From the NCBI RefSeq assembly GCF_947488945.1, contig NZ_CANLBS010000019.1, positions 120,299 to 184,298 on the forward strand: 64,000 nucleotides of DNA. Direction: 5' to 3'. Every line of letters starts with the position of its first letter. Positions within the stretch are counted from its first letter, which is position 1. The position numbers were made by a program, and so were the translations under genes. The notes beneath the pieces were generated by a model. It ran no database searches. It was not told the DNA's origin and saw only the letters and a program-made list of their open reading frames with translations. Shown here piece after piece: positions 42,921 to 51,796 of this stretch. The DNA comes from an uncultured Streptomyces sp. (lineage in GTDB: Bacteria > Actinomycetota > Actinomycetes > Streptomycetales > Streptomycetaceae).

Positions 42921-45314
42921 TCAGGTGCCGGTGAGGTGCTCGGGCCGCACCGGGGTGCGGTCGAGCGCCAGGCCGGTCGCGGCGCGGATCGCCGCGAGCA
43001 CCGCCGGCGTCGAGGAGAGGGTGGGCGCCTCGCCGACGCCGCGCAGCCCGTACGGGGCGTGCTCGTCGGCGAGTTCGAGCACGTCGACCGGGATGGTCGG
43101 AGTGTCGAGGATGGTGGGGATGAGGTAGTCGGTGAAGGAGGGGTTGCGCACCTTCGCCGTCTTCGGGTCGACGATGATCTCCTCCATCACCGCGACGCCG
43201 AGGCCCTGGGTGGAGCCGCCCTGGATCTGGCCGACGACCGACAGCGGGTTGAGCGCCTTGCCGACGTCCTGGGCGCACGCCAGCTCCACGACCTTGACCA
43301 GGCCGAGTTCGGTGTCGACCTCGACCACGGCGCGGTGCGCGGCGAAGGAGTACTGGACGTGTCCATTGCCCTGGCCGGTGCGCAGGTCGAAGGGTTCGGT
43401 GGGCCGGTGGCGCCACTCCAGGTCGGCCTCGACCACCTCGTCGCCGAGGACGTCGGCGACGGACGCGAGGACCTCGCCGCCGTCGGTGACCACCTTGCCG
43501 TCCTCCAGCAGGAGTTCGGCGGTGGCCCAGGCCGGGTGGTAGGTGCCGAAGGCCCGGCGTCCGCGCTCCAGGACCTGTTCGCGGACCGCCTCGCAGGCGT
43601 TCTTCACCGCGCCGCCGGTGACGTAGGTCTGGCGGGACGCGGAGGTCGAACCGGCGGAGCCCACGCGGGTGTCGGCGGGCTGGATGGTGACCTGGGCGAC
43701 GCCGAGTTCGGTGCGGGCGATCTGGGCGTGCACGGTGACGCCGCCCTGGCCGACCTCGGCCATCGCGGTGTGCACCGAGACGACGGGTTCGCCGCCCACC
43801 ACCTGCATCCGGACGCGGGCGGTGGAGTAGTCGTCGAACCCCTCGGAGAAGCCGACGTTCTTGACGCCCACCGCGTAGCCGACCCCGCGCACCACGCCCT
43901 CGCCGTGGGTGGTGTTGGAGAGCCCGCCGGGCAGCGCCCGTACGTCCACCGAGCTGCCGTGCGCGCCGGCCGCCAGCCACTGCTGTTCGGGCGGCAGCGG
44001 GCGGGACTTGACCCGGCGCAGCAGCTCGGCGACGGGGGCGGGCGAGTCGACGCGCTGACCGGTGGGGAGCAGCGAGCCCTGCTCCATGGCGTTCAGCTGC
44101 CGCAGTTCCACCGGGTCCATGCCGAGCGCGGCGGCGAGCTTGTCCATCTGCGCCTCGTAGGCGAAGCACGCCTGGACCGCGCCGAAGCCGCGCATGGCGC
44201 CGCAGGGCGGGTTGTTGGAGTAGAGCGCGATCGCCTCGATGTCGACGTCCTCGACGACGTACGGGCCGACGGCGAGGGAAGCGGCGTTGCCGACGACGGC
44301 CGGGGAGGCGGAGGCGTAGGCGCCGCCGTCCAGCACGATCCGGCACTTGAGGTGGGTGAGCCGGCCGTCCCTGGTGGCGCCGTGCTCGTAGTGGAGCCTG
44401 GCCGGGTGGCGGTGGACGTGCCCGAAGAAGGACTCGAAGCGGTTGTAGACCATCTTGACGGGCTTGCCGGTGCGCAGGGCCAGCAGGCAGGCGTGGATCT
44501 GCATCGACAGGTCCTCGCGTCCGCCGAACGCGCCGCCGACGCCGGAGAGCGTCATGCGGACCTTGTCCTCGGGCAGGCCGAGTACGGGGGCGATCTGCCG
44601 CAGGTCGGAGTGGAGCCACTGGGTGGCCACGTACAGCTCCACACCGCCGTCCTCGGACGGCACGGCGAGGCCGGACTCCGGGCCGAGGAAGGCCTGGTCC
44701 TGCATCCCGAAGACGTAGTCGCCGGTGACGACGACGTCGGCGCGGAGCGCGGCGGCGTCGGCGTCGCCGCGGACGATGGGCTGCCGGTGGACGATGTTGG
44801 GGTGCGGGACGTGCCCGATGTGGTGGTCGTCACGCCCTTCGTGGATCAGCACGGCGTCGGGGGCGGTCGCGGAGGCCTCGTCGGTGACGACGGGGAGTTC
44901 GGCGTAGTCGACGCGGATCTTGGCGGCGGCCCGGCGGGCGGTCTCGGGGTGGTCGGCGGCGACCAGCGCGACCGGCTCGCCGTGGTGGCGGACCCGGCCG
45001 TGGGCGAGCGCCGGGGTGTCCTGGATCTCCAGGCCGTAGTTCTTCACGGCCGCGGGCAGGTCGTCGTAGGTCAGCACGGCGTACACGCCGGGGGTGGCCA
45101 GCGCCTCGGCGACGTCGATGGAGCGGATCTCGGCGTGCGCGACGGTGGAGCGCAGGGTGTGGCCCCAGAGCATGTCCTCGTGCCACATGTCGGAGGAGTA
45201 CGCGAACTCGCCGGTGACCTTGAGGGTGCCGTCGGGGCGCAGGGTGGACTCGCCGATGCCGCCGCGGGTGCGGGAGCCCTGGGTGACGCCGACGGGGGTT
45301 CCGGTGGTGGGCAT
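42921..45314 (-). CDS. xdhB: Xanthine dehydrogenase, molybdopterin-binding subunit
   Basis: 797 residues. It oxidises hypoxanthine and xanthine at the molybdenum centre. The N-terminal ALD_Xan_dh_C fold begins RPDGTLKVTGEFAYSSDMWHEDMLWGHTLRS in part. Cofactor motifs include GGAFGGRED, GAMRGFGAVQACFAYE and GQGGVTVHAQIA. The catalytic Glu lies in RGVGEAPTLSSTPAVLAAI near the C-terminus. It starts at 45314, three bases after the stop of the 2Fe-2S subunit gene. The split FAD / FeS / Mo arrangement is standard in actinobacteria. Confidence 0.96.
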   Translation of the reverse strand: MPTTGTPVGVTQGSRTRGGIGESTLRPDGTLKVTGEFAYSSDMWHEDMLWGHTLRSTVAHAEIRSIDVAEALATPGVYAVLTYDDLPAAVKNYGLEIQDTPALAHGRVRHHGEPVALVAADHPETARRAAAKIRVDYAELPVVTDEASATAPDAVLIHEGRDDHHIGHVPHPNIVHRQPIVRGDADAAALRADVVVTGDYVFGMQDQAFLGPESGLAVPSEDGGVELYVATQWLHSDLRQIAPVLGLPEDKVRMTLSGVGGAFGGREDLSMQIHACLLALRTGKPVKMVYNRFESFFGHVHRHPARLHYEHGATRDGRLTHLKCRIVLDGGAYASASPAVVGNAASLAVGPYVVEDVDIEAIALYSNNPPCGAMRGFGAVQACFAYEAQMDKLAAALGMDPVELRQLNAMEQGSLLPTGQRVDSPAPVAELLRRVKSRPLPPEQQWLAAGAHGSSVDVRALPGGLSNTTHGEGVVRGVGYAVGVKNVGFSEGFDDYSTARVRMQVVGGEPVVSVHTAMAEVGQGGVTVHAQIARTELGVAQVTIQPADTRVGSAGSTSASRQTYVTGGAVKNACEAVREQVLERGRRAFGTYHPAWATAELLLEDGKVVTDGGEVLASVADVLGDEVVEADLEWRHRPTEPFDLRTGQGNGHVQYSFAAHRAVVEVDTELGLVKVVELACAQDVGKALNPLSVVGQIQGGSTQGLGVAVMEEIIVDPKTAKVRNPSFTDYLIPTILDTPTIPVDVLELADEHAPYGLRGVGEAPTLSSTPAVLAAIRAATGLALDRTPVRPEHLTGT

Positions 45315-45317
45315 GGG

Positions 45318-45899
45318 TCAGACCGCCTCTGACTGACGGGCGGCCGCGAGGCGGACCGCGTCGAGGATCTTCTCGTAGCCGGTGCAGCGGCAGAGGTTGC
45401 CGGAGAGCGCCTCGCGGATGTCCTGGTCGGACGGCGAGGGGTGGTTCTCCAGCAGTTCGTCGGCGGCGACCAGCAGGCCGGGGGTGCAGAAGCCGCACTG
45501 GACGGCCCCGGCGTCGATGAACGCCTGCTGCACCGGGGAGAGCGCGGCGTCCTCGCCGGTGGGGCGGGGCTGCCACCGGCGGGCGTCGTCGAGGCCGGTG
45601 CCGCAGGCGCCGGAGGCGCAGCCGGCGCCGGGGTGGGCGCCCTCGCGGTGGCGGGCGTAGTCGGCGAGGCCCTCCACGGTGACCACCTCGCGGCCCTCGG
45701 CCTGGCCGGCCGCGACGAGACAGGAGCAGACCGGCACGCCGTCCAGGCGGACGGTGCAGGAGCCGCACTCGCCCTGTTCGCAGGCGTTCTTGGAGCCGGG
45801 CAGACCCATCCGCTCGCGCAGCACGTACAGCAGGGACTCGCCCTCCCAGACGTCGTCGGCCTGCTGCGGCCGGCCGTTGACGGTGAAGTTGACGCGCAT
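45318..45899 (-). CDS. Xanthine dehydrogenase, (2Fe-2S)-binding subunit
   Basis: 193 residues. The N-terminal plant-type ferredoxin domain has CEQGECGSCTVRLDG followed by a further Cys (VCSC). The C-terminal four-helix domain has QCGFCTPGLL and NLCRCTGYEKI for the second cluster. A 45-residue insert between the domains holds two more cysteines (GCASGACGTG), which is longer than the usual linker. Streptomyces homologues appear to share it (from memory, not checked). It relays electrons from the molybdenum centre to FAD. It begins two bases after the FAD-subunit stop. Confidence 0.95.
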   Translation of the reverse strand: MRVNFTVNGRPQQADDVWEGESLLYVLRERMGLPGSKNACEQGECGSCTVRLDGVPVCSCLVAAGQAEGREVVTVEGLADYARHREGAHPGAGCASGACGTGLDDARRWQPRPTGEDAALSPVQQAFIDAGAVQCGFCTPGLLVAADELLENHPSPSDQDIREALSGNLCRCTGYEKILDAVRLAAARQSEAV

Positions 45900-45901
45900 G
45901 G

Positions 45902-46792
45902 TCAGGCAGCTCCTTCGAGGTGGCGGCCGGCGCCGCGGTACTGCTCCCAGGTCCAGCCGAGCGTCCGGCGGGCCATGACGCCGACGGCGTGCCGGCGGTA
46001 CTTCGCGGTGCCCCGCACGTCGTCGATCGGGTTGCAGGCGCCGGAGGCGAGGGTGGCGAACTGTGCGGCGACGGACGGCGGGATGATCTTGCCGCTGTCC
46101 CAGAGGCCGGCCTCGTCGAGCGCGGCGGCGAGGAACTCCTCGGCCGCGGTGGCCCGGACCGGGGTGGGGGCGGCGGAGCCGATGCCGGTGCGGACCGTGC
46201 GGCTCTCCGGGTGCAGCGCAAGGCCGAAGGCGCAGACGGCGATGACCATGGCGTTGCGGGTGCCGACCTTGGAGAACTGCTGGGGGCCGTCGGCGCGGGC
46301 GACGTGCACGGCCCGGATCAGCTCGTCGGGCGCGAGGGCGTTGCGCTTGACGCCGGTGTAGAAGTCGTCGATGGGGATCATGCGGGTGCCGCGTACGGAG
46401 ACCGCCTCGACCTCCGCGCCCGCCGCGAGCAGCGCGGGGTGGGCGTCGCCGGCCGGGGAGGCGGTGCCGAGGTTGCCGCCGACCCCGCCCCGGTTGCGGA
46501 TCTGCGGCGAGGCGACCGTGTGCGAGGCGAGCGCGAGACCGGGCAGCTCGGTCCGCAGGCTCTCCATGATCGCGCTGTACGGGACGGAGGCGCCGAGGCG
46601 CACGGCGCCGGGGCCGGTCTCCCACTCGGAGAGTTCGCCGATCCGGGTGAGGTCGAGCAGGTGTGCGGGGCGCCGGTGGTCGAAGTTGATCTCCACCATC
46701 ACGTCGGTGCCGCCCGCCAGGGGGACGGCCGCCGGGTGCTCCGCCTTCGCGGCGAGCGCCTCCTCCCACGTTGCGGGGCGAAGGAAGTCCAT
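45902..46792 (-). CDS. xdhA: Xanthine dehydrogenase, FAD-binding subunit
   Basis: 296 residues of the CO-dehydrogenase flavoprotein family. AVPLAGGTDVMVEINF binds the FAD pyrophosphate, and QIRNRGGVGGNLGTASPAGD contacts the flavin ring. The C-terminal domain begins KYRRHAVGVMARR. It passes electrons to NAD+. First gene of the xdh operon, transcribed from the shared intergenic region with pucR. The ribosome site before 46792 is weak (AGAAGAGAG). Subunit gene letters differ between organisms. Confidence 0.95.
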   Translation of the reverse strand: MDFLRPATWEEALAAKAEHPAAVPLAGGTDVMVEINFDHRRPAHLLDLTRIGELSEWETGPGAVRLGASVPYSAIMESLRTELPGLALASHTVASPQIRNRGGVGGNLGTASPAGDAHPALLAAGAEVEAVSVRGTRMIPIDDFYTGVKRNALAPDELIRAVHVARADGPQQFSKVGTRNAMVIAVCAFGLALHPESRTVRTGIGSAAPTPVRATAAEEFLAAALDEAGLWDSGKIIPPSVAAQFATLASGACNPIDDVRGTAKYRRHAVGVMARRTLGWTWEQYRGAGRHLEGAA

Positions 46793-47108
46793 GCGTGGCT
46801 CTCTTCTTCTCGTTTCGGGTGTCGCGTGGGCCGGGGCCGCGGGCCCCCGGAGACCGCTCGGACCGGACGGGCGCCCCCTCCGCGGGGGGTGCCGGCGCGG
46901 CGCTTCATCAGATGTTCACGCGGTAGGTGCCCCAGTACACAAGGCGTGCTCCAGTCGGTGCAGTCACCGAAACCATGAAGGAGTTGGCTGGTCTCCCGAC
47001 TCGTCTTGTAGATTCGAACGAATGACGGGGATCGGAAACCTCACCGCAATCCACAGGTATCCCGGTCCCCCCTCCGCACCTACGGAACAACAGATCGGCG
47101 GCAACGAG
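46793..47108. other. 316-base divergent xdh/pucR control region
   Basis: A perfect palindrome ATTCG-AA-CGAAT (47012-47023) lies in the most AT-rich part. It overlaps TAGATT (47009-47014), a possible -10 box reading toward pucR with TTGGCT 19 bases upstream. The palindrome is a candidate PucR operator. If pucR transcription begins here, its leader is about 90 bases, or an ATG at 47022 is used as a leaderless start. Confidence 0.55.
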
Positions 47109-48854
47109 ATGCGGCTGCGCGCACTGCTGGAGACCGACGCGCTGGGCCTGCGACTGCTCGGCGGCGCCGGTGAGCTGGACCGGACGGTCCGGGGAGTGAT
47201 GACCACCGACCTGCGCGACCCGAGCCGGTACCTCACCGGCGGCGAGCTGGTCCTCAGCGGGCTGGCCTGGCGCCGGGACGCCGCCGACTCCGAACCCTTC
47301 GTGCGCATCCTGGCGGCGGCCGGGGTGGCGGGTCTGGCGGCCGGCGAGGCGGAGCTCGGGGCGGTGCCGGAGGACCTGGTCGAGGCGTGCCGGCTGCACC
47401 GGATGCCGCTGTTCGCCGTGAACGAGACCGTGGCGTTCGCCACCATCACCGAGCACATCGTGCGGCAGGTGTCGGGCGAGCGGGCCGGCGATCTGGCGGC
47501 GGTCGTGGACCGCCACCGCAGGCTGATGACGTCGGGCCCGGCTGGCGGCGGCCCCGAGGTGGTGCTCGACCTGCTCACCTCCGACCTGTCGCTGAGCGCC
47601 TGGGTGCTCTCCCCCACCGGCCGGCGCGTCGCGGGCTCCGGGCCGCTGGCGGGCCCGGTCGCCGCCGCCCTGGCCGGACACCACCTGGCGGCCGGCCGCA
47701 CCGGCCGCCGGGGCCCGCACCGGGCGGTGGTGGACGGCACCGCCTACGCCCTCTTCCCGGTCCCGCACACCGGCCGCACCCCCGCGCCCGGACTGCGCGA
47801 CGCCCGCGAGTCGGTGCTCTCCGACTGGCTGCTCGCGGTCGAGGCCGACGCCGGCGACTGGCCGGCCGAGCGGCTCGACCTCCTGCAGGGCGTCACCCAG
47901 CTCATCGCCGTCGAGCGGGAGCGGCGCGACGCCGCCCGCACGGTGCGCCGCAGGCTGGCGCAGGAGGTGCTGGAACTGGTGCAGGCGGGCGCAGCCTCGA
48001 CCGAGATCGCGGCCCGGCTGCGGGTCGCCGCCCCCGTCCTGCTGCCCGGCCCCGCCGCCGCCCCGCACTGGCAGATCGTGGTGGCGCGCGTCGAGTGGTC
48101 GGGGGCCCACGGCCCGGCTGCGGGCGGGGCGGCGGCCCAGGCGCTGCTGGAGGAGATCCTGGTGGACCCGGCGGCCACCGGCCCCGATTCCGCCGACCGG
48201 ATAGCGGTGGCTTACACGGACGAGGAGGCCGTCGCCCTGGTCCCGCTGCCGGCGTCGGCCGGCGCGAGGAAGGCCGGAGAGGAAAGGGCCGGGGAGGAGG
48301 GGGCCGGGGAGGAGGGGGCCGGGGAGGAGCGGACCGACGCGGCCGCCGGGGGCGGTCCGGAGCTGCTGGCCGACTCCCTGCTGGCAGCCGTCCGGGAGCC
48401 GCTCTCCGCCGGACTGGCGGACGACGGCCGCCTCACCATCGGCGTCAGCGCGGCGGTGCACTCCGCCGACGGACTGCGCGGTGCGCTGGAGGAGGCCCGG
48501 CACGCCCGCCGGGTCGCCGCCGCCCGGCCCGGCCGGGTCTGCGCAGCCGGACACCACGAGCTGGCCTCGCACGTGCTGTTGCTGCCGTTCGTCCCGGACG
48601 ACGTGCGCCGGGCGTTCACCGCGCGGCTGCTGGACCCGCTGCGCGCGTACGACCGCAGGCACCGCGCGGAGCTGATCCCGACGCTGGAGGCTTTCCTCGA
48701 CTGCGACGGCTCCTGGACCCGCTGCGCCGCCCGGCTGCACCTGCACGTCAACACCCTGCGCTACCGCGTCGGGCGGATCGAGCAGTTGACGGGCCGGGAC
48801 CTTTCGCGCCTGGAGGACAAGCTCGATTTCTTCCTCGCCCTGCGGATGAGCTGA
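47109..48854 (+). CDS. pucR: PucR-family transcriptional regulator of purine catabolism
   Basis: 581 residues from the ATG at 47109 (MRLRALLETDALGLRLLGG is the usual streptomycete N-terminus); an upstream ATG at 47022 is in frame. Residues 1-125 form the PucR N-terminal ligand domain (GVMTTDLRDPSRYLTGGELV). A GGDEF-like central region (about residues 300-490) contains an acidic EERAGEEGAGEEGAGEER repeat insert. The C-terminal HTH_30 is CAARLHLHVNTLRYRVGRIE. It is divergent from xdhA and presumably represses or activates it according to purine intermediates or nitrogen supply. The activity sign is unknown. Confidence 0.92.
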   Translation: MRLRALLETDALGLRLLGGAGELDRTVRGVMTTDLRDPSRYLTGGELVLSGLAWRRDAADSEPFVRILAAAGVAGLAAGEAELGAVPEDLVEACRLHRMPLFAVNETVAFATITEHIVRQVSGERAGDLAAVVDRHRRLMTSGPAGGGPEVVLDLLTSDLSLSAWVLSPTGRRVAGSGPLAGPVAAALAGHHLAAGRTGRRGPHRAVVDGTAYALFPVPHTGRTPAPGLRDARESVLSDWLLAVEADAGDWPAERLDLLQGVTQLIAVERERRDAARTVRRRLAQEVLELVQAGAASTEIAARLRVAAPVLLPGPAAAPHWQIVVARVEWSGAHGPAAGGAAAQALLEEILVDPAATGPDSADRIAVAYTDEEAVALVPLPASAGARKAGEERAGEEGAGEEGAGEERTDAAAGGGPELLADSLLAAVREPLSAGLADDGRLTIGVSAAVHSADGLRGALEEARHARRVAAARPGRVCAAGHHELASHVLLLPFVPDDVRRAFTARLLDPLRAYDRRHRAELIPTLEAFLDCDGSWTRCAARLHLHVNTLRYRVGRIEQLTGRDLSRLEDKLDFFLALRMS

Positions 48855-48929
48855 CCTTCCGGCCCCGGCCGCGCTCCCCTCCGGTCCGGGACGATTGTGA
48901 ATTCCTTCACCAGAACCGCACCGGCCCTC

Positions 48930-48958
48930 TTGGCGGTCCGCTCTTTCCATGCTGAGAT
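48930..48958 (+). promoter_or_regulatory. Promoter of the TPR-like gene
   Basis: TTGGCG (48930-48935) and TGAGAT (48953-48958) are 17 bases apart, 46 bases before the preferred GTG start. Confidence 0.45.
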
Positions 48959-49004
48959 GCGCGCAGACCCAACACAGCTCGATGGCGCGCTCGGGGAGGG
49001 CACT

Positions 49005-49805
49005 GTGGCGCACTCCGCCATGTCTGGTTCCGGAACGACAGCCGAAGACGATCCGCCGCTCCGGACAGCGGTGTGGCGCCTGCGCTCGCGCGCCTGCTGG
49101 ACCGACGCGGCCGCACTGCTGGAGGACGCCGCCGCGACGGACCAGGCCGCGGCGCTCCAGCGCACCGCGCTCCTGACCGAACGGTGTCTGTACACCACCG
49201 AGGGCTGGGCGGAGGCCGAGGACGCGCTGCGCACCGCCGAGGCGCTCGCCCGGGACGACGCCGGACGGGGTGCGGCGGCCTGCGAACGCGGCCACCTCGC
49301 CTACGCCTCCACCCTGCTCGGCGTCCGGGACCGCGCCGACGAGGCGAGTGTCGCTCTCAGCCGGGCGGCCGCGCTGCTCGCCCCGGCCGCCCCCGGCCGT
49401 CCGCTGCTCGACTTCCGGCGGGGGCTGATCGCGCAGGACCTGGCGGGCGCACCGCAGTCGGCACGGGCCGCCTTCCGCCGGGCGCACGCAGGCGCGACCG
49501 CACAGGGCGACGCGCTGCTGCTCTCCTTCACCTGGCGCCATCTCGCCACCCTGGCGCTGGCGGACGGCGAGCTGGCGGAGGCGCGGCACGGTTTCTCGGA
49601 GTCGTTGCGGATCCGCGAGGAGCTGGGCTATCTCGTCGGCACCGCCCCGGCCCTGATCTCGCTGGCGGAGGCGGAACCCGCGGCGGAGGCGGCCCGGCTA
49701 CGGGCCGAGGCGGGCCGGCTGTTCCGGCTGCTGGGGGGCGTGCCGACCTGGCTGGCGCCGTTGCTGGACGCGCCGCCCGACCCGGCGACCGCCGCGGCGA
49801 ACTGA
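49005..49805 (+). CDS. Helical-repeat (TPR-like) protein of unknown function
   Basis: 266 residues from the GTG at 49005, chosen for GGGAGG five bases upstream and its position just after a promoter; an earlier TTG/ATG frame (48957) lies inside the promoter. The sequence is Ala/Leu/Arg-rich with helix pairs resembling TPR repeats: AALLEDAAATDQAAALQRTA, GWAEAEDALRTAEALARDD, and LAEARHGFSESLRIREELGY, the last a good TPR match. No catalytic motif. It is probably a cytoplasmic scaffold. It converges on a GntR regulator, with a shared hairpin terminator. Confidence 0.7.
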   Translation: MAHSAMSGSGTTAEDDPPLRTAVWRLRSRACWTDAAALLEDAAATDQAAALQRTALLTERCLYTTEGWAEAEDALRTAEALARDDAGRGAAACERGHLAYASTLLGVRDRADEASVALSRAAALLAPAAPGRPLLDFRRGLIAQDLAGAPQSARAAFRRAHAGATAQGDALLLSFTWRHLATLALADGELAEARHGFSESLRIREELGYLVGTAPALISLAEAEPAAEAARLRAEAGRLFRLLGGVPTWLAPLLDAPPDPATAAAN

Positions 49806-49815
49806 GCGGGCCCGG

Positions 49816-49842
49816 CGCCCTCGCCCGGTGCGGGCGGGGGCG
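49816..49842. terminator. Hairpin between convergent TPR and GntR genes
   Basis: An 11-bp stem CGCCC-T-CGCCC with GGGCG-G-GGGCG (one T-G pair) and a 5-base loop. Confidence 0.65.
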
Positions 49843-50607
49843 TCAGCCGCCCGCGCCGCCGAAGTGCTCGCGCACGAGTCGCTGGACGACGGCCGGGTCG
49901 TGCTGGGCGACGAGGGCGTCCAGGAGTGCGGTGTGCTCGGCCGCGTCGGCGATCAGCTCGGCCCGGCGCGGGGCCGGGCCGCCGGCCGGCGGCCACTGGG
50001 CCCGGCGGTGCAGGTCGTCGGCGACGGCGACCAGCTGCCCGTTGCCGGCCAGCGCGAGCACCGCGCCGTGGAAGCGGCGGTCGGACTCGGCGTACGCGGC
50101 GCGGTCGCCGGTCGCGGCCGCCGCCGCGGCGGCCTCGGCGAGCGGCCGCAGCGCCTGCCAGCGGGCGGGCGGCACGGTGACGGCGAGCCGCAGCACCACG
50201 GGTACCTCGATGAGGGCGCGCACCTCCGCGAGCTCCGCGCGTTCGCGGGGCCCGCGTTCGCTGACCCGGAAGCCGCGGTTGGGTACGACCTCGACGGCCC
50301 CCTCGGTGGCCAGCTGCTGCATGGCCTCGCGCACCGGGGTGGCCGACACGCCGAAGACCGCGCCGAGCGCGGGCGCCGAGTAGACCCGGCCGGGCACCAG
50401 TTCCCCGGAGACGAGACGGGCGCGCAGCGCCTGCAGGATCTGCCCGCGCACGGAGTGCCGCCGGACGGAGGCGGGGCCGTCGGTACCGGCGTGGGTGTGC
50501 TCGCCACGGGCCCGCTCCGGGCCGGGCTGCGCGGGTACGCGGGCGTCCCGGGCGTCGGCGGGGTGCGGCACGGGCCGTGCGGCGTCCCTCGCTCCGCTCT
50601 GCTCCAC
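49843..50607 (-). CDS. GntR-family (FCD-type) transcriptional regulator
   Basis: 254 residues from the GTG at 50607, preceded by GGAGGAGG. A disordered 48-residue N-terminus precedes the winged helix (SVRRHSVRGQILQALRARL; VSATPVREAMQQLATEGAVE). The C-terminal all-helical FCD effector domain includes AYAESDRRFHGAVLALAGN, with the Asp/His metal-site residues of this class. It probably binds a small carboxylic acid. It is divergent from an iron-box-controlled gene; the target is not evident. The nearest catabolic genes (xdh) have their own regulator. Confidence 0.9.
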   Translation of the reverse strand: MEQSGARDAARPVPHPADARDARVPAQPGPERARGEHTHAGTDGPASVRRHSVRGQILQALRARLVSGELVPGRVYSAPALGAVFGVSATPVREAMQQLATEGAVEVVPNRGFRVSERGPRERAELAEVRALIEVPVVLRLAVTVPPARWQALRPLAEAAAAAAATGDRAAYAESDRRFHGAVLALAGNGQLVAVADDLHRRAQWPPAGGPAPRRAELIADAAEHTALLDALVAQHDPAVVQRLVREHFGGAGG

Positions 50608-50703
50608 GCTGGCCTCCTCCGGCGGGGCACGGCTCGCGGACGGCGGGCCCCCCGGTGCACGATAGGCGCAGTACGCCGGAGTTCAAACCTCGATCATCTC
50701 GGG

Positions 50704-50722
50704 TAAGGTAAGGCTTACCTGC
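50704..50722. promoter_or_regulatory. DmdR/DtxR-type iron box
   Basis: TAAGGTAAGGCTTACCTGC is a close match to the 19-bp iron-box palindrome (TTAGGTTAGGCTAACCTAA). It lies 29 bases before the start of the FhuF-like gene, so that gene should be repressed when iron is plentiful. Confidence 0.88.
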
Positions 50723-50750
50723 AAGCGATCGGGATTCGGTGGTCCCTGGT

Positions 50751-51602
50751 ATGCCCCTCATGACGACTCCGCCCCTCGGCGCCGCGACGTCCCCCGTGAC
50801 CGCGGCGTACGCGCGCCTCGCCGAGGTGTTCCCCGGTCTGCGGGCGGAGGTCGTCGGTGACGCCGTGCCCTTTCCGACCGGTGGCGGCTGGGTCGGGGCC
50901 GCCGAGCTGGCCGCGGGCGGCCCTGCCGTCGACGCGTTCCTGGCGTGGGACGAAGCGCAGGTGCTCAAGGACTACGGCCGGGGGGCCCGGCCGGACGTGG
51001 TGGCCGGCTTCGGGCTGCACCGCTACGCCTGGCCCGCCTGCCTGCTGGTGACGGTCCCGTGGTTCCTGCTGCGCCGGGTGCCGCGGGTGCCGGTGCGGGA
51101 CGTGTCGTTCCACCGCGCGCTGGGACGCCTTCAGGTGCGGATCTCCGAGTTCGCCTGCCTGCCGGACGACCCGGCCGCCTCGCTGCCCGGCGCGCGGGTG
51201 GTCCCGGACGAGGCCGCCCTGCGCGCCGAGGTGCTGGCCGCGGTCGCCGAGCACGTCGGCCCGGTGCTGGAGGGCTTCGCGCCCCGGATGCGGCGCGGGA
51301 AGCGGGCGCTGTGGGGCATGGCGACCGACGAGATCGTCGAAGGACTCTGGTACGTCGCCCATCTGCTCGGCGAGGAGCGCCGGGCCATGTCCGAGCTGGA
51401 ACTGCTGCTGCCGGGAACCACCAAGCCGTACGTCGGCGCCGCGGGCTTCCGCGAACTGACGGGCCCGGCCGGCGAGTCGCTGCCGACGCGCGACCGGGCG
51501 AGCTGCTGCCTGTTCTACACGCTGCGCCCCGAGGACACCTGCGTGACCTGCCCGCGTACGTGCGACGCGGCCCGCGTGAAGCGCCTGACGCCTGCTCCCT
51601 GA
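50751..51602 (+). CDS. FhuF-like siderophore-iron reductase (2Fe-2S)
   Basis: 283 residues from the ATG at 50751 (an ATG at 50760 is equally possible; no ribosome site separates them). The C-terminal CCLFYTLRPEDTCVTCPRTC gives the C-C-x10-C-x2-C cluster motif of FhuF ferric reductases, which release iron from hydroxamate siderophores in the cytoplasm. The rest fits the family of about 260-290 residues, with ELELLLPGTTKPY before the motif. The upstream iron box fits iron-responsive expression. No siderophore biosynthesis or uptake genes are in the window. Confidence 0.92.
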   Translation: MPLMTTPPLGAATSPVTAAYARLAEVFPGLRAEVVGDAVPFPTGGGWVGAAELAAGGPAVDAFLAWDEAQVLKDYGRGARPDVVAGFGLHRYAWPACLLVTVPWFLLRRVPRVPVRDVSFHRALGRLQVRISEFACLPDDPAASLPGARVVPDEAALRAEVLAAVAEHVGPVLEGFAPRMRRGKRALWGMATDEIVEGLWYVAHLLGEERRAMSELELLLPGTTKPYVGAAGFRELTGPAGESLPTRDRASCCLFYTLRPEDTCVTCPRTCDAARVKRLTPAP

Positions 51603-51796
51603 ACCACGCCACCCGGACGAGTGGCACCCGCTCGAACGCAACTCCCCTGCCGCGCACGCCCGTTCGGGCGATATCCGGTCACCCGTACGCATCGGGCCCC
51701 CCGATGGCGTGTTCTTGCCCCGAATCCCGCTGAACGGCCCTGGAACTCCGTCACGATGGCGTCCGAAACGCCCTATCGCGACGCAAGGGACCGCGC

